A DNA stretch of 64,000 bases from Allacma fusca (lineage: Eukaryota; Arthropoda; Collembola; Symphypleona; Sminthuridae). Where the stretch lies: contig OX359245.1 of assembly GCA_947179485.1 (NCBI GenBank), positions 22,369,067 to 22,433,066 on the forward strand, read 5' to 3'. Both the position numbers and the translations under genes were made by a program. The notes below the pieces were generated by a model that saw nothing but the letters and a program-made list of their open reading frames with translations, was not told where the DNA came from and searched no databases. Positions 33,557-44,904 of this stretch are shown piece after piece (the stretch's first letter is position 1; the number at the start of each line of letters is the position of its first letter).

Positions 33557-35350
33557 TATTAAGGAAATTCAATGCACTAACCTCCCTCATATTATTAACC
33601 CGCAAAAATCAGCGCCGGCGGAAAACGAATTGCAAATATTAGAATTTCAGGTATTTCTGTATATGTATATATTTTCAAAACAGCCACCCGGGAAGGCAAC
33701 TATTTTATGAAACACTTTTACTTCAGATGCAAAATGGAATGGAAAAAAAGCTCCAAAAGCTCCAGCTTTTTTTCCACGTAAATCCCAATAGGATGGTCAA
33801 AACATCGAAACAACCCGAAAACGACTATAATTTATTACAGGCATTACAGTTTGAATTTTGAAAGAGGAGCTATCTCAAAAATAATGTCTAGCTAGCTACT
33901 ACACTCATGATTTTTTTCGCATCGTAGAATCATTATGTAACAAAAAATCACATGTACATTTTGAAAATCTGGTAGTTTTTTTACTGCGGCAGTCGCATAT
34001 ATGCACTTTTAAAAACGTCTAAAATCAAGGGAAGCGAAAGACTACATTGGAACATTTTGAGTGTATATTTGCATCTATCAGCAGTAAAATCGTGTAAAAT
34101 TCCAAACGGATTATTCATTTTCATATCTATGTCAGGCGTTGTGCACATTTTACAATGTGTGACGCGTGGATTGTATGCGTAAACATACAGCCAGCTTGAA
34201 GTGATTGCTTGCTCGGTGTAGTTGACGAGGCTATTGCCAACGTAATACACTGGCAGCACCTTCGACGTAAACAGCAAACCATATCACGCTCCACACTGAT
34301 GACATAGTAATAATAGTAAATTATTTCAATGATCAAATGTTTATGTTCCGTAATAGTTGAATGAGCTTATATTCAGATTCGTATATTATTATATATTCAG
34401 ATAGATATATTTCATGTCTTTAATAACCCATGCCTGTAATGGTACATTCAGCCTGTATTTGTATGAAACAAAGTACCTATTGTCAAGTTTAGCCTTATCA
34501 GGTATGACTAACGTGAGTTCCTGGAAATAGGGCTTATTCTATTTTTACATGTGAGTCACGCATGTGAGGGCATTCTCCGCTGGACCGTTTTACCTTACTC
34601 CGTTCACTTTTCCTCGGCTTTCCGGTATAAATACCTAGCCCTTTTTCATGCTAGATACTTCGATTTTTAACGGTTCAACAAGTAACTTTCTCTTGTAAAT
34701 AAATAATTTTCAGCTTCTTTTGAAATAGTTTTTCCAGTCAGTGATTAATTTATATTTCATTACACGTACCTTGAGACCGTGCCGCAGGCCAACTAACGTT
34801 CAAGTAATTCATAACGAAAAAATTAACCAAATTTTCGACCCCACTCACATGATGTAACGTTACGGTAACGCTAACCAAACTACCACCTACCCGACATAAC
34901 GCGTTACATCCCAAGCAGCGCAGTGGATGTTTTTTACGTTTAATTATGGTTAATAAACAGCAACAAAACTTGCATTCCCGAAAACCCGAAACTTTAGCGC
35001 AAAAGTTGCGTGCATATTCACAGAATATTTAACGTAGATCTGTCCACGTTAATATAACACAAATTGATTTACCATATTTGCACACATGTTGATGTTTTGC
35101 GCATGGACAAAAATGAATCGCGCATTTGTTCCAAAACTTAGTCAAAAAACAATCTTGTGGAACAATGCCAAAGCATTGACTCGTTTACTCCAAAGTTCAA
35201 TTATTTTGTAGTAATAAAACAGCTTTTTATTTAAAATTTTGTAAACTTTAACCTTCCCACTTGTAGTTGAAGAAATCGGGTGTTGTCATAGGTAAGTGTT
35301 ACTAAAGTGTTTTGCTCAAAGGTATAATAATAACATGGGGAAATACAGTG
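33557..35350. other. No gene or element recognised
   Basis: AT-rich intergenic sequence. A block at 34855-34920 has ACGTTACGGTAACGC and CGCGTTACAT, similar to the interior of the Harbinger-like MITEs, but no ends were found. Confidence 0.4.
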
Positions 35351-35353
35351 AAC

Positions 35354-35993
35354 CATAGATGCACACCCTCATGAGGGATGACGGCAACGCTCACGCTCAT
35401 CCTCATGAGGACTACGGTGTAATCACTGTACACTGTATGAGGGTGAGCGCTTGCAAATTTTTGATGCTCTCATTGAAATGAGCGTGAGTGCAGCCGAAAT
35501 TCACAACAATTATCAATATGAAGGATAATTTATGCTATAGTAAAAGAATAGTAAAAGCGAACCAATACATAATGATGCATACATAGTATCGTATTTCTCA
35601 GTTTTTCAATTAACGTTCACAAAAATCCCCTTTTTCTGTAATAAAAATATTCGACTACAGCAACAATAATATTCATTGTATGCATTTTTCTGTCGGATTG
35701 CATGTGCATACGCTGACTGACGGAAGCCAATTATTAAAAGGTGAAATTTATAATCGTAAACGGATAATTTCAAAACAATAGAACTTTATAGCCAAACTCA
35801 ATGTAAACGTAAATTAAAAGAGCGCACTCATGAGCGCGAGGGTGAGCGCATAAATTATTTTTGGTGCGCTCACAAAATTTGGGGGATTACAATATGTATA
35901 CAAAATTGTGAGGCAGCGTGAGGGCGAGCGAGCGGTGCTTCACGGAAAATGAGCGTGAGGTGAGGGTGAGCGAAAATAAAATGTGCATCTATG
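35354..35993. mobile_element. CATAGATGCACA-ended element, copy 1
   Basis: The inverted ends CATAGATGCACA and TGTGCATCTATG enclose subterminal arrays of GAGCGTGAGGGTGAGCG and palindromic CCTCATGAGG units. Copy 2 is at 59499-61027. No target duplication is visible here; a LINE fragment begins directly after the right end. Confidence 0.75.
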
Positions 35994-35994
35994 A

Positions 35995-37947
35995 GCAGTA
36001 TTACTATCTTAGAACTGAATGATGCACTAAAATCAATTAGCAAAGCGAAAAGCCCAGGATTAGACGGCATTCCAAAAGAGTGTCTAAAGGCACTCCCCGA
36101 AAAGTGGAAGTAATATTTGTTAAATTTTTATAACCAGATCTTCAGGGCAGAAAGCTTCCCAAGAAGCATGTCAGAGATTGAGGTAGTAACACTTTTAAAA
36201 AAAGGAGACAGGGACGATCCAGTCAACTATAGAGGAATAGCCCTGATAAGTTGTATAACAAAGTTATTCTCTCAGATACTACTAAATAGAATTATGAAAT
36301 GGGCTGATGCAGGTAACATAATCCCAGAAGCTCAGGCTGGTTTCAGAAAAAAGCGCTCATGTGCAGACCAGATATTCTCGTTAGCAGGACTAATACATAA
36401 TCATATAAGGATCCCAGGCAGATGCATATATGCATTATTCGTAGATTATAAAAGAGCATTCGATTCAGTCTCACACTGCCTGTTATGGCAAAAACTACAT
36501 AGCATAGGCCTTAGCGGTAAATTAATAAGAACACTCTAAAATCTTTATGGCAGAGCTAAGTTAAGAGTAAGAACAAACGAAGGTTTTACACAACACGTAG
36601 ATATTAACGAAGGGGTTTTACAGGGAGAGATACTGTCACCACTACTATTCTCGCTATTTATATCCGAAATGGAAAACCAGTTTAAACAAGAAGGAGCAGT
36701 GGGAATCAGTGTAAATGAGAGGATGACCATTCTAACGCTCATGTATGCAGATGATACTATTATTCTGGCATATAGTCCAGGAGACTTGCGTAAGAAACTG
36801 AAAATATTAGAACAATACTGTGCCAAAAAAAGTTTACAAGTAAATACCAGCAATACTAAAGTCATGATTTTTACAAGTAGACAACCCGTAAAGCCCCCAG
36901 TATTCTGCTTTAGAGATGCTCAATTGGAAATTGTCAGAGTATGTATACCTCGGTGTCCCCTTCTATTCGAACGGAATGTTTCAGCTCACAGCAGGTTTTT
37001 TTAAGCGAAAAGCAAATCATGCAATGCATGAGGTTTTACAAATTATCAAAAAGTCAAGATGTAATTCATGGGAATCAATTTCGAGACTGTTTGAGTCAAT
37101 GTGCTTGTCCAACTTGTTATATTCTGCAGCTGTGTGGGGAATGGGTCAAGAAGAGGAGATCGAATCTACACAGACCACCGTTTTCAGAAGGGTGCTAGGG
37201 TTGCCTTTCAACACCTCAAATCACACAGTTAGAGTTGAAGCAAGTAGATGTAAGATTAAGTGTACAGTTCTAAAAATGTCACTGCTCTACCTCTGTAAAA
37301 TACTAAGCATGAATCAAGATAGATATCCATACATAGTATTGCAGATACTAAGTGATATTGAGCTAAATAGTAAGGTTAAACCACGATGGAACTTGATTAC
37401 AAATATAAAGGAGGAATTACACGAACTGGGATACGATCTGAAGTTAGAAGGACTATCAATAGAGTGGATTAAAATTAACTTCGATAGTATCATGGACACG
37501 GCCGCATCAAAGTCCTACAGTAAAGATATTGAAGCCATTGCAACCTCAAGACAGAACCCGAACTACAAATACTTATTAAGAAGCACCATATACCCGGATT
37601 ATTTGATATCAACTATACCATTTTACAAGAAGAAAGTTATTGCGAAGCTACGTTTGGCTGCTGCAGACGATTCTACAATATGGTGCGGAAAATATAAGTG
37701 CAAAGTGACCAGTGCAAACCAGTGCCAACTATGTGAGAAAGAAAGCGCAAGCTGGATGCATCGGTATATAGAGTGTCATGGACTAACGGGTCTTAGGTCT
37801 AGGCTAATAAATAAACATATAAGTCATACAAATAATGATAAAATGTATCAAGAACTACTATGTACAGGGGATCCTCAAATGCTAAACGACTTATACTTAT
37901 TTTTTATTGCGATGTGCAAACTATTTGCCACTAAAATGCAATTGTAG
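35995..37947 (+). pseudogene. LINE reverse transcriptase and CCHC-tail ORF2 fragment
   Basis: The translation gives KSPGLDGIPKE, then GDRDDPVNYRGIALIS, AGFRKKRSCADQIF, ALFVDYKRAFDSVSH, GVLQGEILSPLLFSLFIS and LMYADDTIIL. These are RT motifs in order; Y-A-D-D is the catalytic centre. In-frame stops occur at 36111 and 36537, and a frameshift near 36925 moves into the 3' frame that begins NWKLSEYVYLGVPF. The C-terminal half, to 37947, is intact and contains C-Q-L-C...H...E-C near 37725-37790. The copy is dead. Confidence 0.88.
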
Positions 37948-38098
37948 GGTAAAGGAAGCCAAAATGAAATTGTATTATTTAATTTTACTACACAGAAGTG
38001 TGATTGTCCAACTGCAATATGATCTAGAAATCATAATCTGTATACTTGTGTATGAGCCCTTTCATAGACACAATAAACATACATACATACATACTGGC
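35995..38098 (+). mobile_element. 5'-truncated LINE with (CATA)n tail
   Basis: The element starts inside the reverse-transcriptase domain and runs through a zinc-knuckle C-terminus to a short ACATACATACATAC tail at 38083-38097, the usual microsatellite end of such LINEs. Domain style (Y-A-D-D, Y-L-G-V-P-F, C-terminal C-C-H-C) places it in the I/Jockey-type group; finer assignment needs a database. It abuts the CATAGATGCACA element on its left. Confidence 0.85.
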
Positions 38099-38297
38099 TA
38101 TCATGTACACATAAAACATATCAGCATGAAAATCATCACAACGGGAAAAGTATTCTACATGAAATAAATATTAGTTTCGTATCTCAATTTCCTTACGATT
38201 ACATGCATTTACTGCTTCTTGGTTTATCTAAAAAACTATTGAATTTATGGTCTCACAATAAGTCCCTGAAAGGGCGATAATGTAGATGCCAGCTGGT

Positions 38298-39056
38298 TAA
38301 AATATCTTCAGAATTAGCTAAAGTGCGTAAGTCAGTTGTAAGCGACTTAAAAAGGAAACCCCGTTCTCTCACTGATCTAGGAAGATGGAATCTTCCGCTG
38401 GAGCTGGTGATCTTCATACAACAATTGTATTTCTTCGTTTTAGTATTACGTTTTAAATTACTTTCTTTTTTAACTTGTGCAGGCAAATACATTAGACGGG
38501 GTTGGAGGAAAATCAATTCAAGAGTACATTTAAAATCATGCGTAAGCTAATGTCGGATGAAGTTGCTGCAACACTGAATTGGAGAGGAGGGAATTCCAAG
38601 GCTGTATTTGGCTCACTGGAAACTTTGATATACTCTGATATTACTCTTTGTAATTGTTATTATTTAACTTTATTAAAATTGTTTTATACGCGCTTTTACT
38701 AAATCTAGATTGCGTGCATCTTTTTTGAGAAGAAAAAAGAAACTGTGGATCAAGTACATTCTGCAATTAAAGACTGCATAACTAAGGCTGCACCAAATCG
38801 ATTGAAAAGGTAAGAGGATTATTTTGAAAACTGGTAAATTATACAATTTTAATTTCTATAAGAATGTTGTCTTGTTGTTGAACTTGTTTAATCACTCAGT
38901 AAGTATTTCTACTATAACTACTGTGCTTAATCTATGCTACTTAACAGATCTACTGCTGGAGACAATGTTGCGATCTCTGGGAATGAAGGTAGGAGACGTG
39001 ATGACTCCGAGGATGAGAATATGGGTAGCAGCGGTGGATCCACCCTTTCGGATTGA
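38298..39056 (+). pseudogene. DUF4806-like gene fragment with splice-like exons
   Basis: A segment near 38530-38640 reads FKIMRKLMSDEVAATLNWRG then NSKAVFGSLETL. Another at 38728-38812 reads EKKKETVDQVHSAIKDCITK then APNRLKR|gtaaga. Together they resemble the DUF4806 domain (M-S-x-E-x-A-x-x-x-N-W-x-G-x-x-x-K). A final piece after TTAACAG at 38948 reads STAGDNVAISGNEGRRRDDS and ends in a stop near 39056. The phases between the first two pieces do not match and an upstream frame has a stop, so I treat it as decayed. An upstream piece at 38300-38400 (ELAKVRKSVVSDLKRKPRSL) probably belongs to it. DUF4806 genes are often repetitive in insects. The function is unknown. Confidence 0.5.
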
Positions 39057-39149
39057 TTGGAATTTTTTGTGTATAAAAATTGCTTTTTCTAGAATATCAA
39101 CATTACTTATAATTTTTATGCCATTATAAATTCTGCTTGTCACAAAAGC

Positions 39150-39748
39150 AAAGCTGGGCGCATACCCTACATGTATGCCTACAAGTAGGCAAATTTGTAG
39201 AGTATGCTCAAATTTTCAAATATTTTGTAGACATTTGAATGTATGCTGCTTATTTCGAGGGAAACATATATGCAATATATGTATGCTGGGAATAATCAGT
39301 ACGTACCTACATAAAAAAGGTAGGTACTTAAGCATGAAAATGTAGGTATGTATGTTCGAATTTTTCGTATTCCAAAGCGCTGAATAAAAGCCCCATCTAG
39401 ATTTTCTTTCACGTTTTTTTTACTTTTGTTTACGTGCTGGAGTGCAAACGATTTCAATTCGTTTGCAGTAAGTCTATCCCCTTCCAAATAACATGCAAAG
39501 TGAAAAGTTGATTCAACATGAGAATCAGTCAATAAATTTATTGTCTAAAATGTCCGTAAATACAATCTTCGAAATAAGAGCAACATACATTGATCTTTAA
39601 TAAGTAGCGCACAAAACCTTGTTGAAACGATATCTGAAACTTTTCGATGGTAAATTTAAAAAATGTGACTTGAACAATCATTTTCATTGCCAACTATGTA
39701 TGTATTGTTTAGTTTTAAATTAAGAGCATTGAAAATAACTATGCGTGC
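39150..39748. mobile_element. Truncated second copy of the 447-1205 hAT element
   Basis: From GCTGGGCGCATACCCTAC onward the sequence follows 450-1030 nearly base for base, including the CAATATATGTATGCTGGG and TTACGTGCTGGAGTGCAAAC stretches. Near 39745 the similarity stops and the right inverted end is missing. Confidence 0.8.
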
Positions 39749-39924
39749 CTTTACTGCTTCCCTGTTAAATTTGTGGCTGTTGTTACTAATTTTGCATAAT
39801 AAAAAACGTTTTACATATTTTTTAAAATTGAGGTTATTTTCAACTGATTTATAAGGAAGCTATTTAAATTCATATTATTTGCGCACGCTAATATTTAGTT
39901 CCCTCATTTACGAAAAATTTACGT

Positions 39925-40071
39925 TATTGGTCTGGTCCGGTCTGATTCAATTTCGTGGCGATGAATTAAAATTTTGTCAGTTTGGAACCAAAGGAGCCTG
40001 CACAACACTAGTAAAAATGTAGACCAACGTGCGGTAACATGACCGGACCAGACCATTGGCACCCCTACTAG
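39925..40071. repeat. Second copy of the GGTCCGGTC repeat
   Basis: TATTGGTCTGGTCCGGTCTG at the left and GACCGGACCAGACCATTGGC at the right form inverted ends about 145 bp apart. The family is the one seen at 9500-9892. The flanks do not show an obvious duplication. Confidence 0.55.
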
Positions 40072-40359
40072 CAGAGGTGTGGAAAATACATGAAAGGACA
40101 CCGCACAATCCTTACGAGAATATGCCCCCTGTTTGATCTCGATAAGAAAATTACTGGAGGGTGCACCTTGAAGAGTAGATCATTTTTGCTAATTGGCCCA
40201 AAGAAATCGGAATGCAGGATTCGGAGATATCCCGGGTTAAAGTTATCGAAAAATGAGGGGGGGGCTCAAGGGGTCCCAAAAATGTCAAACCGTGAAAATT
40301 AGCGATTAGAACATTTAGAACTTCAAAAATGGCAAGAATAAAAAATAAATAACGTGTAA

Positions 40360-41560
40360 AAAAATTTCAGCCAGATATGACCTCAACTTTCCAAGATACT
40401 GACCTCAAGAGGTCAAAGAACGTCGATACCGGTTTCATATTCTAAACGCTGATGAAACTGGCCCAGATTAGAACTAGGGCTTTCATTAGACATATATTCA
40501 ACGTGTGCCGAGTTTGGTTCCATTTAGTGACACGATGACCAAGCTGTGACCTCCGAGGTCAATATCTTGTCCATACCGGATTTGGTGCCTTAAAATCATT
40601 CGAATTGCCCGCAAATAGACTAGAACTTTTAGTTTAAGCCCACATAAGCTGCTTGTCAAGTTTGGTTCCATTTAGTGACACGATGACCAAGCTGTGACCT
40701 CCGAGGTCAATATCTTGTCCGTACCGGATTTAGTGTCTACAAATCATTTGAATTGCCCGCAAATAGACTAGAACTTTTAGTTTAAGCCCACATAAGCTGC
40801 TTGTCAAGTTTGGTTCCATTTAGTGACACGATGACCAAGCTGTGACCTCCGAAGTCAATACCTTATCCGTACCGGATTTAGTGTCTACAAATCATTTGAA
40901 TTGCCCGAAAATAGACTAGAACTTTTAGTTTAAGCCCAGATACGTTTCCTGGCAAGTTTGGTTCCATTTGGTGCCACGATGACCCAGATGTGACCTGCGA
41001 GGTCAATACCTTATCCATACCGGATTCGGTTCCGAAAAATTATTCGAGTTACCAGCAAATAGACTAGAACGTTTAGTTCAAGTCCAGATAAGTTTCCTGT
41101 CAAGATTGGTTCCATTTGGTGACACGATGACCCAGATGTGACCTCCGAGGGCAATATCACACACATACCGGTGTTATTGCCTAAACATCATTCTAATTTC
41201 CAGAAAATATGCTAGAAGATTCGGTTTAAGCCCAGATGAGCTGCCTGTCACGTTTGGTTCCAGTTAGTGACCTTGTGAAGCATCAGTGACATTGTATACA
41301 AACAGCGCATCTATACCGGTTTCCCGCCCCTAACCTTAATGAAATCGGCCCGGAATAGATCTTTCTCATGTTGTACCAGTAAGTCGCCTGCCAAGTTTGG
41401 TTCCAGTTGGTGACCTCTGGGCGTTGCAGAGAACTGATGGGTTCATAAATATATTACTTATACTTAGATAAAACGTGTTATAGTGGTCTCAAAATTACCT
41501 CAATCCTTTTGAATATGTACAATTTTTGCAGTTTCTGAGTTTGGTTCCTTTTTGAATTTG
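40360..41560. repeat. 148-bp tandem satellite, about 7-8 degenerating copies
   Basis: AGTTTGGTTCCATTTAGTGA recurs at 40511, 40659, 40807, 40955, 41103, 41251 and 41394; the spacing is 148 bp until the last unit. Each early unit also has TGACCTCCGAGGTCAATA and GCAAATAGACTAGAAC. Units diverge from left to right. No coding content is evident. Confidence 0.92.
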
Positions 41561-43248
41561 GTCAGTGACCACGTGGGTAGCTTTAAAGTATCGTTTTTTC
41601 TACATTGTAGTCGACGACTTTTAGATTATACTATACGTTTCTCATATGCTCCATTCACTATGATGGTATTTATGTTTACACTGTTGACGTAATATCCCGG
41701 CAATGACATCGTATGTCAGCATAATCTCATACCTGTTGTCGTAAGAACAAGTATAGCAATTGTTCCAAAATTGTTTAAAACTTTGCCATTATGTTTATTT
41801 TAGTTTCCCGCAACGTTTTGTTTGACTTCATTTACGTGCTTGTTGACTCAGTAATAGCTTTGCCCCAACGGTTATCTTCATGAACGGTCGGCGGCATTCT
41901 GGTTAATTAGTTTGACCGATCTGTTTTTATGCCTACAAATTATTGAAATTGCCGTGAATTAACCTATACGTTGGAAACAGATTGAACGCATCCAAACATA
42001 GGTTTCACTTGGGGACTAATAACTCATCAGTTAACGTGTTTCACATTCATACCCATTTGCTGACCAAAGTTTCGACCTGCATTCGTTCAAAAATTATTGT
42101 GGATGTACAACGCAACGAGGACTCATCGGTTTAGTCAATTGCTGAAATAGTCCCCATACTTGCTTTTTTACACAAATGTTTTTGAAAAATGCATGCCAAA
42201 TAAACGCAGTTATAGTTTTTCGTGAGGTCTAGTTTTGCAGAAACTACTAACGTTATGGACTTTCTTAACTCCACATAAATATCAATTACGATTGATTCCC
42301 TTTCTATTTTCCGACAAAGTAAATAAACATTCCTTGTAACATGTGTGTGCTAATAAGCGACCACAGGTTCTTCATTTCCTTGTATCAAACTTGTATGATG
42401 ATGATTGTATCCTGCCCAATTTCAATTATAACCGATAAAATTTACAAATGTAAAAGCATTTTTGAGGCTTGAACGACAAAGCGTCTCGCCCCCGCCTTCT
42501 CTTGATTCGCGGTGTCGGCACGGGGTTTCGGCTTGCGCCTAACGAGGGCGGCCTCCTTCCCGTGCCACAGCGAATCAGTCATTGAAGGAATTGCTTTAGC
42601 TAAACATCTTCTATTATACTTGGCATGTTGCGACCTCCGGCGTCCTGAATGTGTTCAAGTAACGAAACAGCTGAATTTGAAAATCAAATGGAATGTGATA
42701 TAGCAGAGGTAATCTAATAACTATTCAATGCAAAAGCAACCTCCAAATCTCAAACAAATAATTATAAATGTATACTTGTTTACATAGATATAAGGAGGTG
42801 ATATACAACTGCCATCATCTCGATTTTTTAAAACTTATTTTATTTCACCGTTATGACTACATCTATAATATAATAGTAATATAATAAACTATAGTGAGGA
42901 TTTTTACTTGCACAGTAAAGGTCTGCAAGGCTGATGATTTGCATTTCACATCCTCATATGTATCCCCATGTAAAAATATGCACCCGTTCAAATAATCATC
43001 TTATGTGTTAGCAATAACAGAAATTCTTGAGATAACGAAAATTCCTTCTTTATAAAGGATGATGACGAAGATTCCGCACGCTATACCCTACCAACGGGGT
43101 ATACATACGATCCTTTCACAAGCTCTTTACGACGGCAGGCCACAGAAAGCGAGGAGGAGGATATTATTTCTATTTCTGGTAATATCGTACAACTTCAACG
43201 CCAATAGATTTTACTACGTACTCTACAAAACTAACCATTCTATAAGTG
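41561..43248. other. No gene recognised; GC-rich hairpin at 42509-42577
   Basis: The region is AT-rich apart from 42480-42580. There GATTCGCGGTGTCGGCACGGG and CCCGTGCCACAGCGAATC form an imperfect stem around a GC-rich loop. It could be a transposon end or a structured RNA; nothing identifies it. Confidence 0.45.
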
Positions 43249-43745
43249 CTTTTCTTTTTCCCCGAAGTCAAAATCAAAATGCAATACTCCGTAGGGGCTT
43301 CGCAAGACAACGTTGCTCTTTTCGGTTTTGGTTTCAGGAACCATTTCAAGCCAAACATATTTTTTGCTTGCTTTTCTTTTTCTCCGAACACAAAATCAAA
43401 ATGCAATACTCTGTAGGGGCTTCGCAAGACAACGTTGCTCTTTTCAGTTTTGGTTTCAGGAACCATTTCAAGCCAAACATATTTTTTGCTTGCTTTTCTT
43501 TTTCTCCGAACACAAAATCAAAATGCAATACTCCGTAGGTGCTTCGCAAGACAACGTTGCTCTTTTCGGTTTTGGTTTCAAGAACCAATTTAAGCCAAAC
43601 ATATTTTTTGCTTGCTTTTCTTTTGTCCCCAAGTCAAAATCAAAATGCAATACTCTGTAGGGGCTTCGCAAGACAACGTTGCTCTTGTCGGTTTTGGTGT
43701 CAGGAACCATTTCAAGCCAAACATATTTGTTGCTTGCTTTTCGTA
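43249..43745. repeat. 122-bp tandem repeat, four copies, beside piggyBac
   Basis: ATGCAATACTC recurs at 43279, 43401, 43523 and 43645, exactly 122 bp apart. Each unit contains GGGGCTTCGCAAGACAACGT, GTTTCAGGAACCATTTCAAG and CCAAACATATTTTTTGCTTG. The period is not a multiple of three, so the staggered open frames on both strands are by-products. The array ends about 65 bp before the piggyBac reading frame and may be part of that element's 5' region. Confidence 0.92.
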
Positions 43746-43810
43746 TCCAACAAGCGCAAATCTAAATTCCATTCTCTTTGTAGATTTAATAGACATTTCG
43801 TAATATTGAC

Positions 43811-44840
43811 ATGCTTTTAATAGATTCGTTATCATCAAATGAAGACAATGGAATATCTTGGGGTCGATACTCACAGTTTCCTAATAGCAATTTAATTCCG
43901 CCGTCATTTCGTCTCATTGGACGTGCTGGTAATTTGGTAGAAACAAGTTCTCCTCTGATAACGCTTCAATCGTTTATTACGGATGAAATGATTTCCGAAA
44001 TTTGCCTTCAAACTAACAAGTATGCCCGCGAAGACAACCACAAAGTTTCATTTGAAGAAGTTACAGGAGGTGAAATGTGGTCCTTCTTGGCGTTACAAGT
44101 TTTAAGTGGAATTATAAAGAAGCCGAATATCAAGATGTACTTTAGTACGAATCCGATGGTTGCTACTAGCTATTTTAATTCTGTATTTCCAAGAAGTAGA
44201 TACGAAGATAATTTAAGATATTTTCATCTTGCCGACAATGCATTGGTCGACAAGTCGGACCGAACAAGAAAATTTGGCATTGTACTGGATTTACTCATGA
44301 AATCGTTTAGAGACAATGCAACTCCCGGTGAAAACCTTTGTCTAGATGAATCGCTAGTAAAATACTCCGGCAGATTAGCATTTAAGCAATTCATTAGTAC
44401 AAAGCGTAGTAGATTCGGTGTCAAAGTTTTTGTTATCAGCGATAGTGAGGCAAATTATGTTTTAAATACACTAATATACACAGGGAAAACTACCAAGTTG
44501 GCATATGATAAAAATACCTTTGGATTTGCTGGTTCGGTGGTGCTAACACTTGTTGGGCCTTATAATAATGCGGGTCGTAAACTATTTATAGACAATTGGT
44601 TTTCAAGTGTCGTACTATCTTTAGAGTTACTAAAAATGGGGACAAATACATGTGGTACGGCTAGAAGGAATAGGAAACATTTGCCAAAATTTTCAAGTGG
44701 ATCTAACAGAATGGATAAAGGGGGTACGAATATTTCTTTTCTGGGTCAATTTTATGTGAGAGGTGGCAGGATAGACGTGAAGTCGTAATGCTAAATACTT
44801 TTTCCAATCATACAATGCTAGTAGCTACCTTGCACATTCA
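43811..44840 (+). pseudogene. piggyBac-like transposase, 3' truncated
   Basis: The open frame 43811-44785 encodes about 325 residues of DDE_Tnp_1_7. Motifs include WSFLALQVLSGIIKKPNIK, PRSRYEDNLRYFHLAD, LCLDESLVKYSGR (first Asp), VFVISDSEANY (second Asp) and LFIDNWFSS (third Asp). The expected W-x-D-R-R-x-V-x-x-L-N-T follows in another frame (WQDRREVVMLNTF), so there is a frameshift near 44760. Similarity ends near 44840, before the C-terminal part. No TTAA-flanked ends were identified. Confidence 0.85.
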
Positions 44841-44904
44841 GATATCCAGGTTTTGAAATTGGTTCGAGACCTTCAAAAGGAAAAACAGGAAAGTTTATCT
44901 AAAT

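Noticed and set aside
35354-35993. CRISPR-like regular repeats (CCTCATGAGG, GAGCGTGAG units)
   Set aside because: Spacing is irregular, units are short and inverted, and the block is bounded by inverted transposon ends. This is a eukaryotic nuclear sequence.
43059-43874. Several overlapping open frames on both strands over the 43.2-43.8 kb array
   Set aside because: They are shifted readings of the 122-bp satellite, whose period is not a multiple of three; none extends past the array with a known domain.
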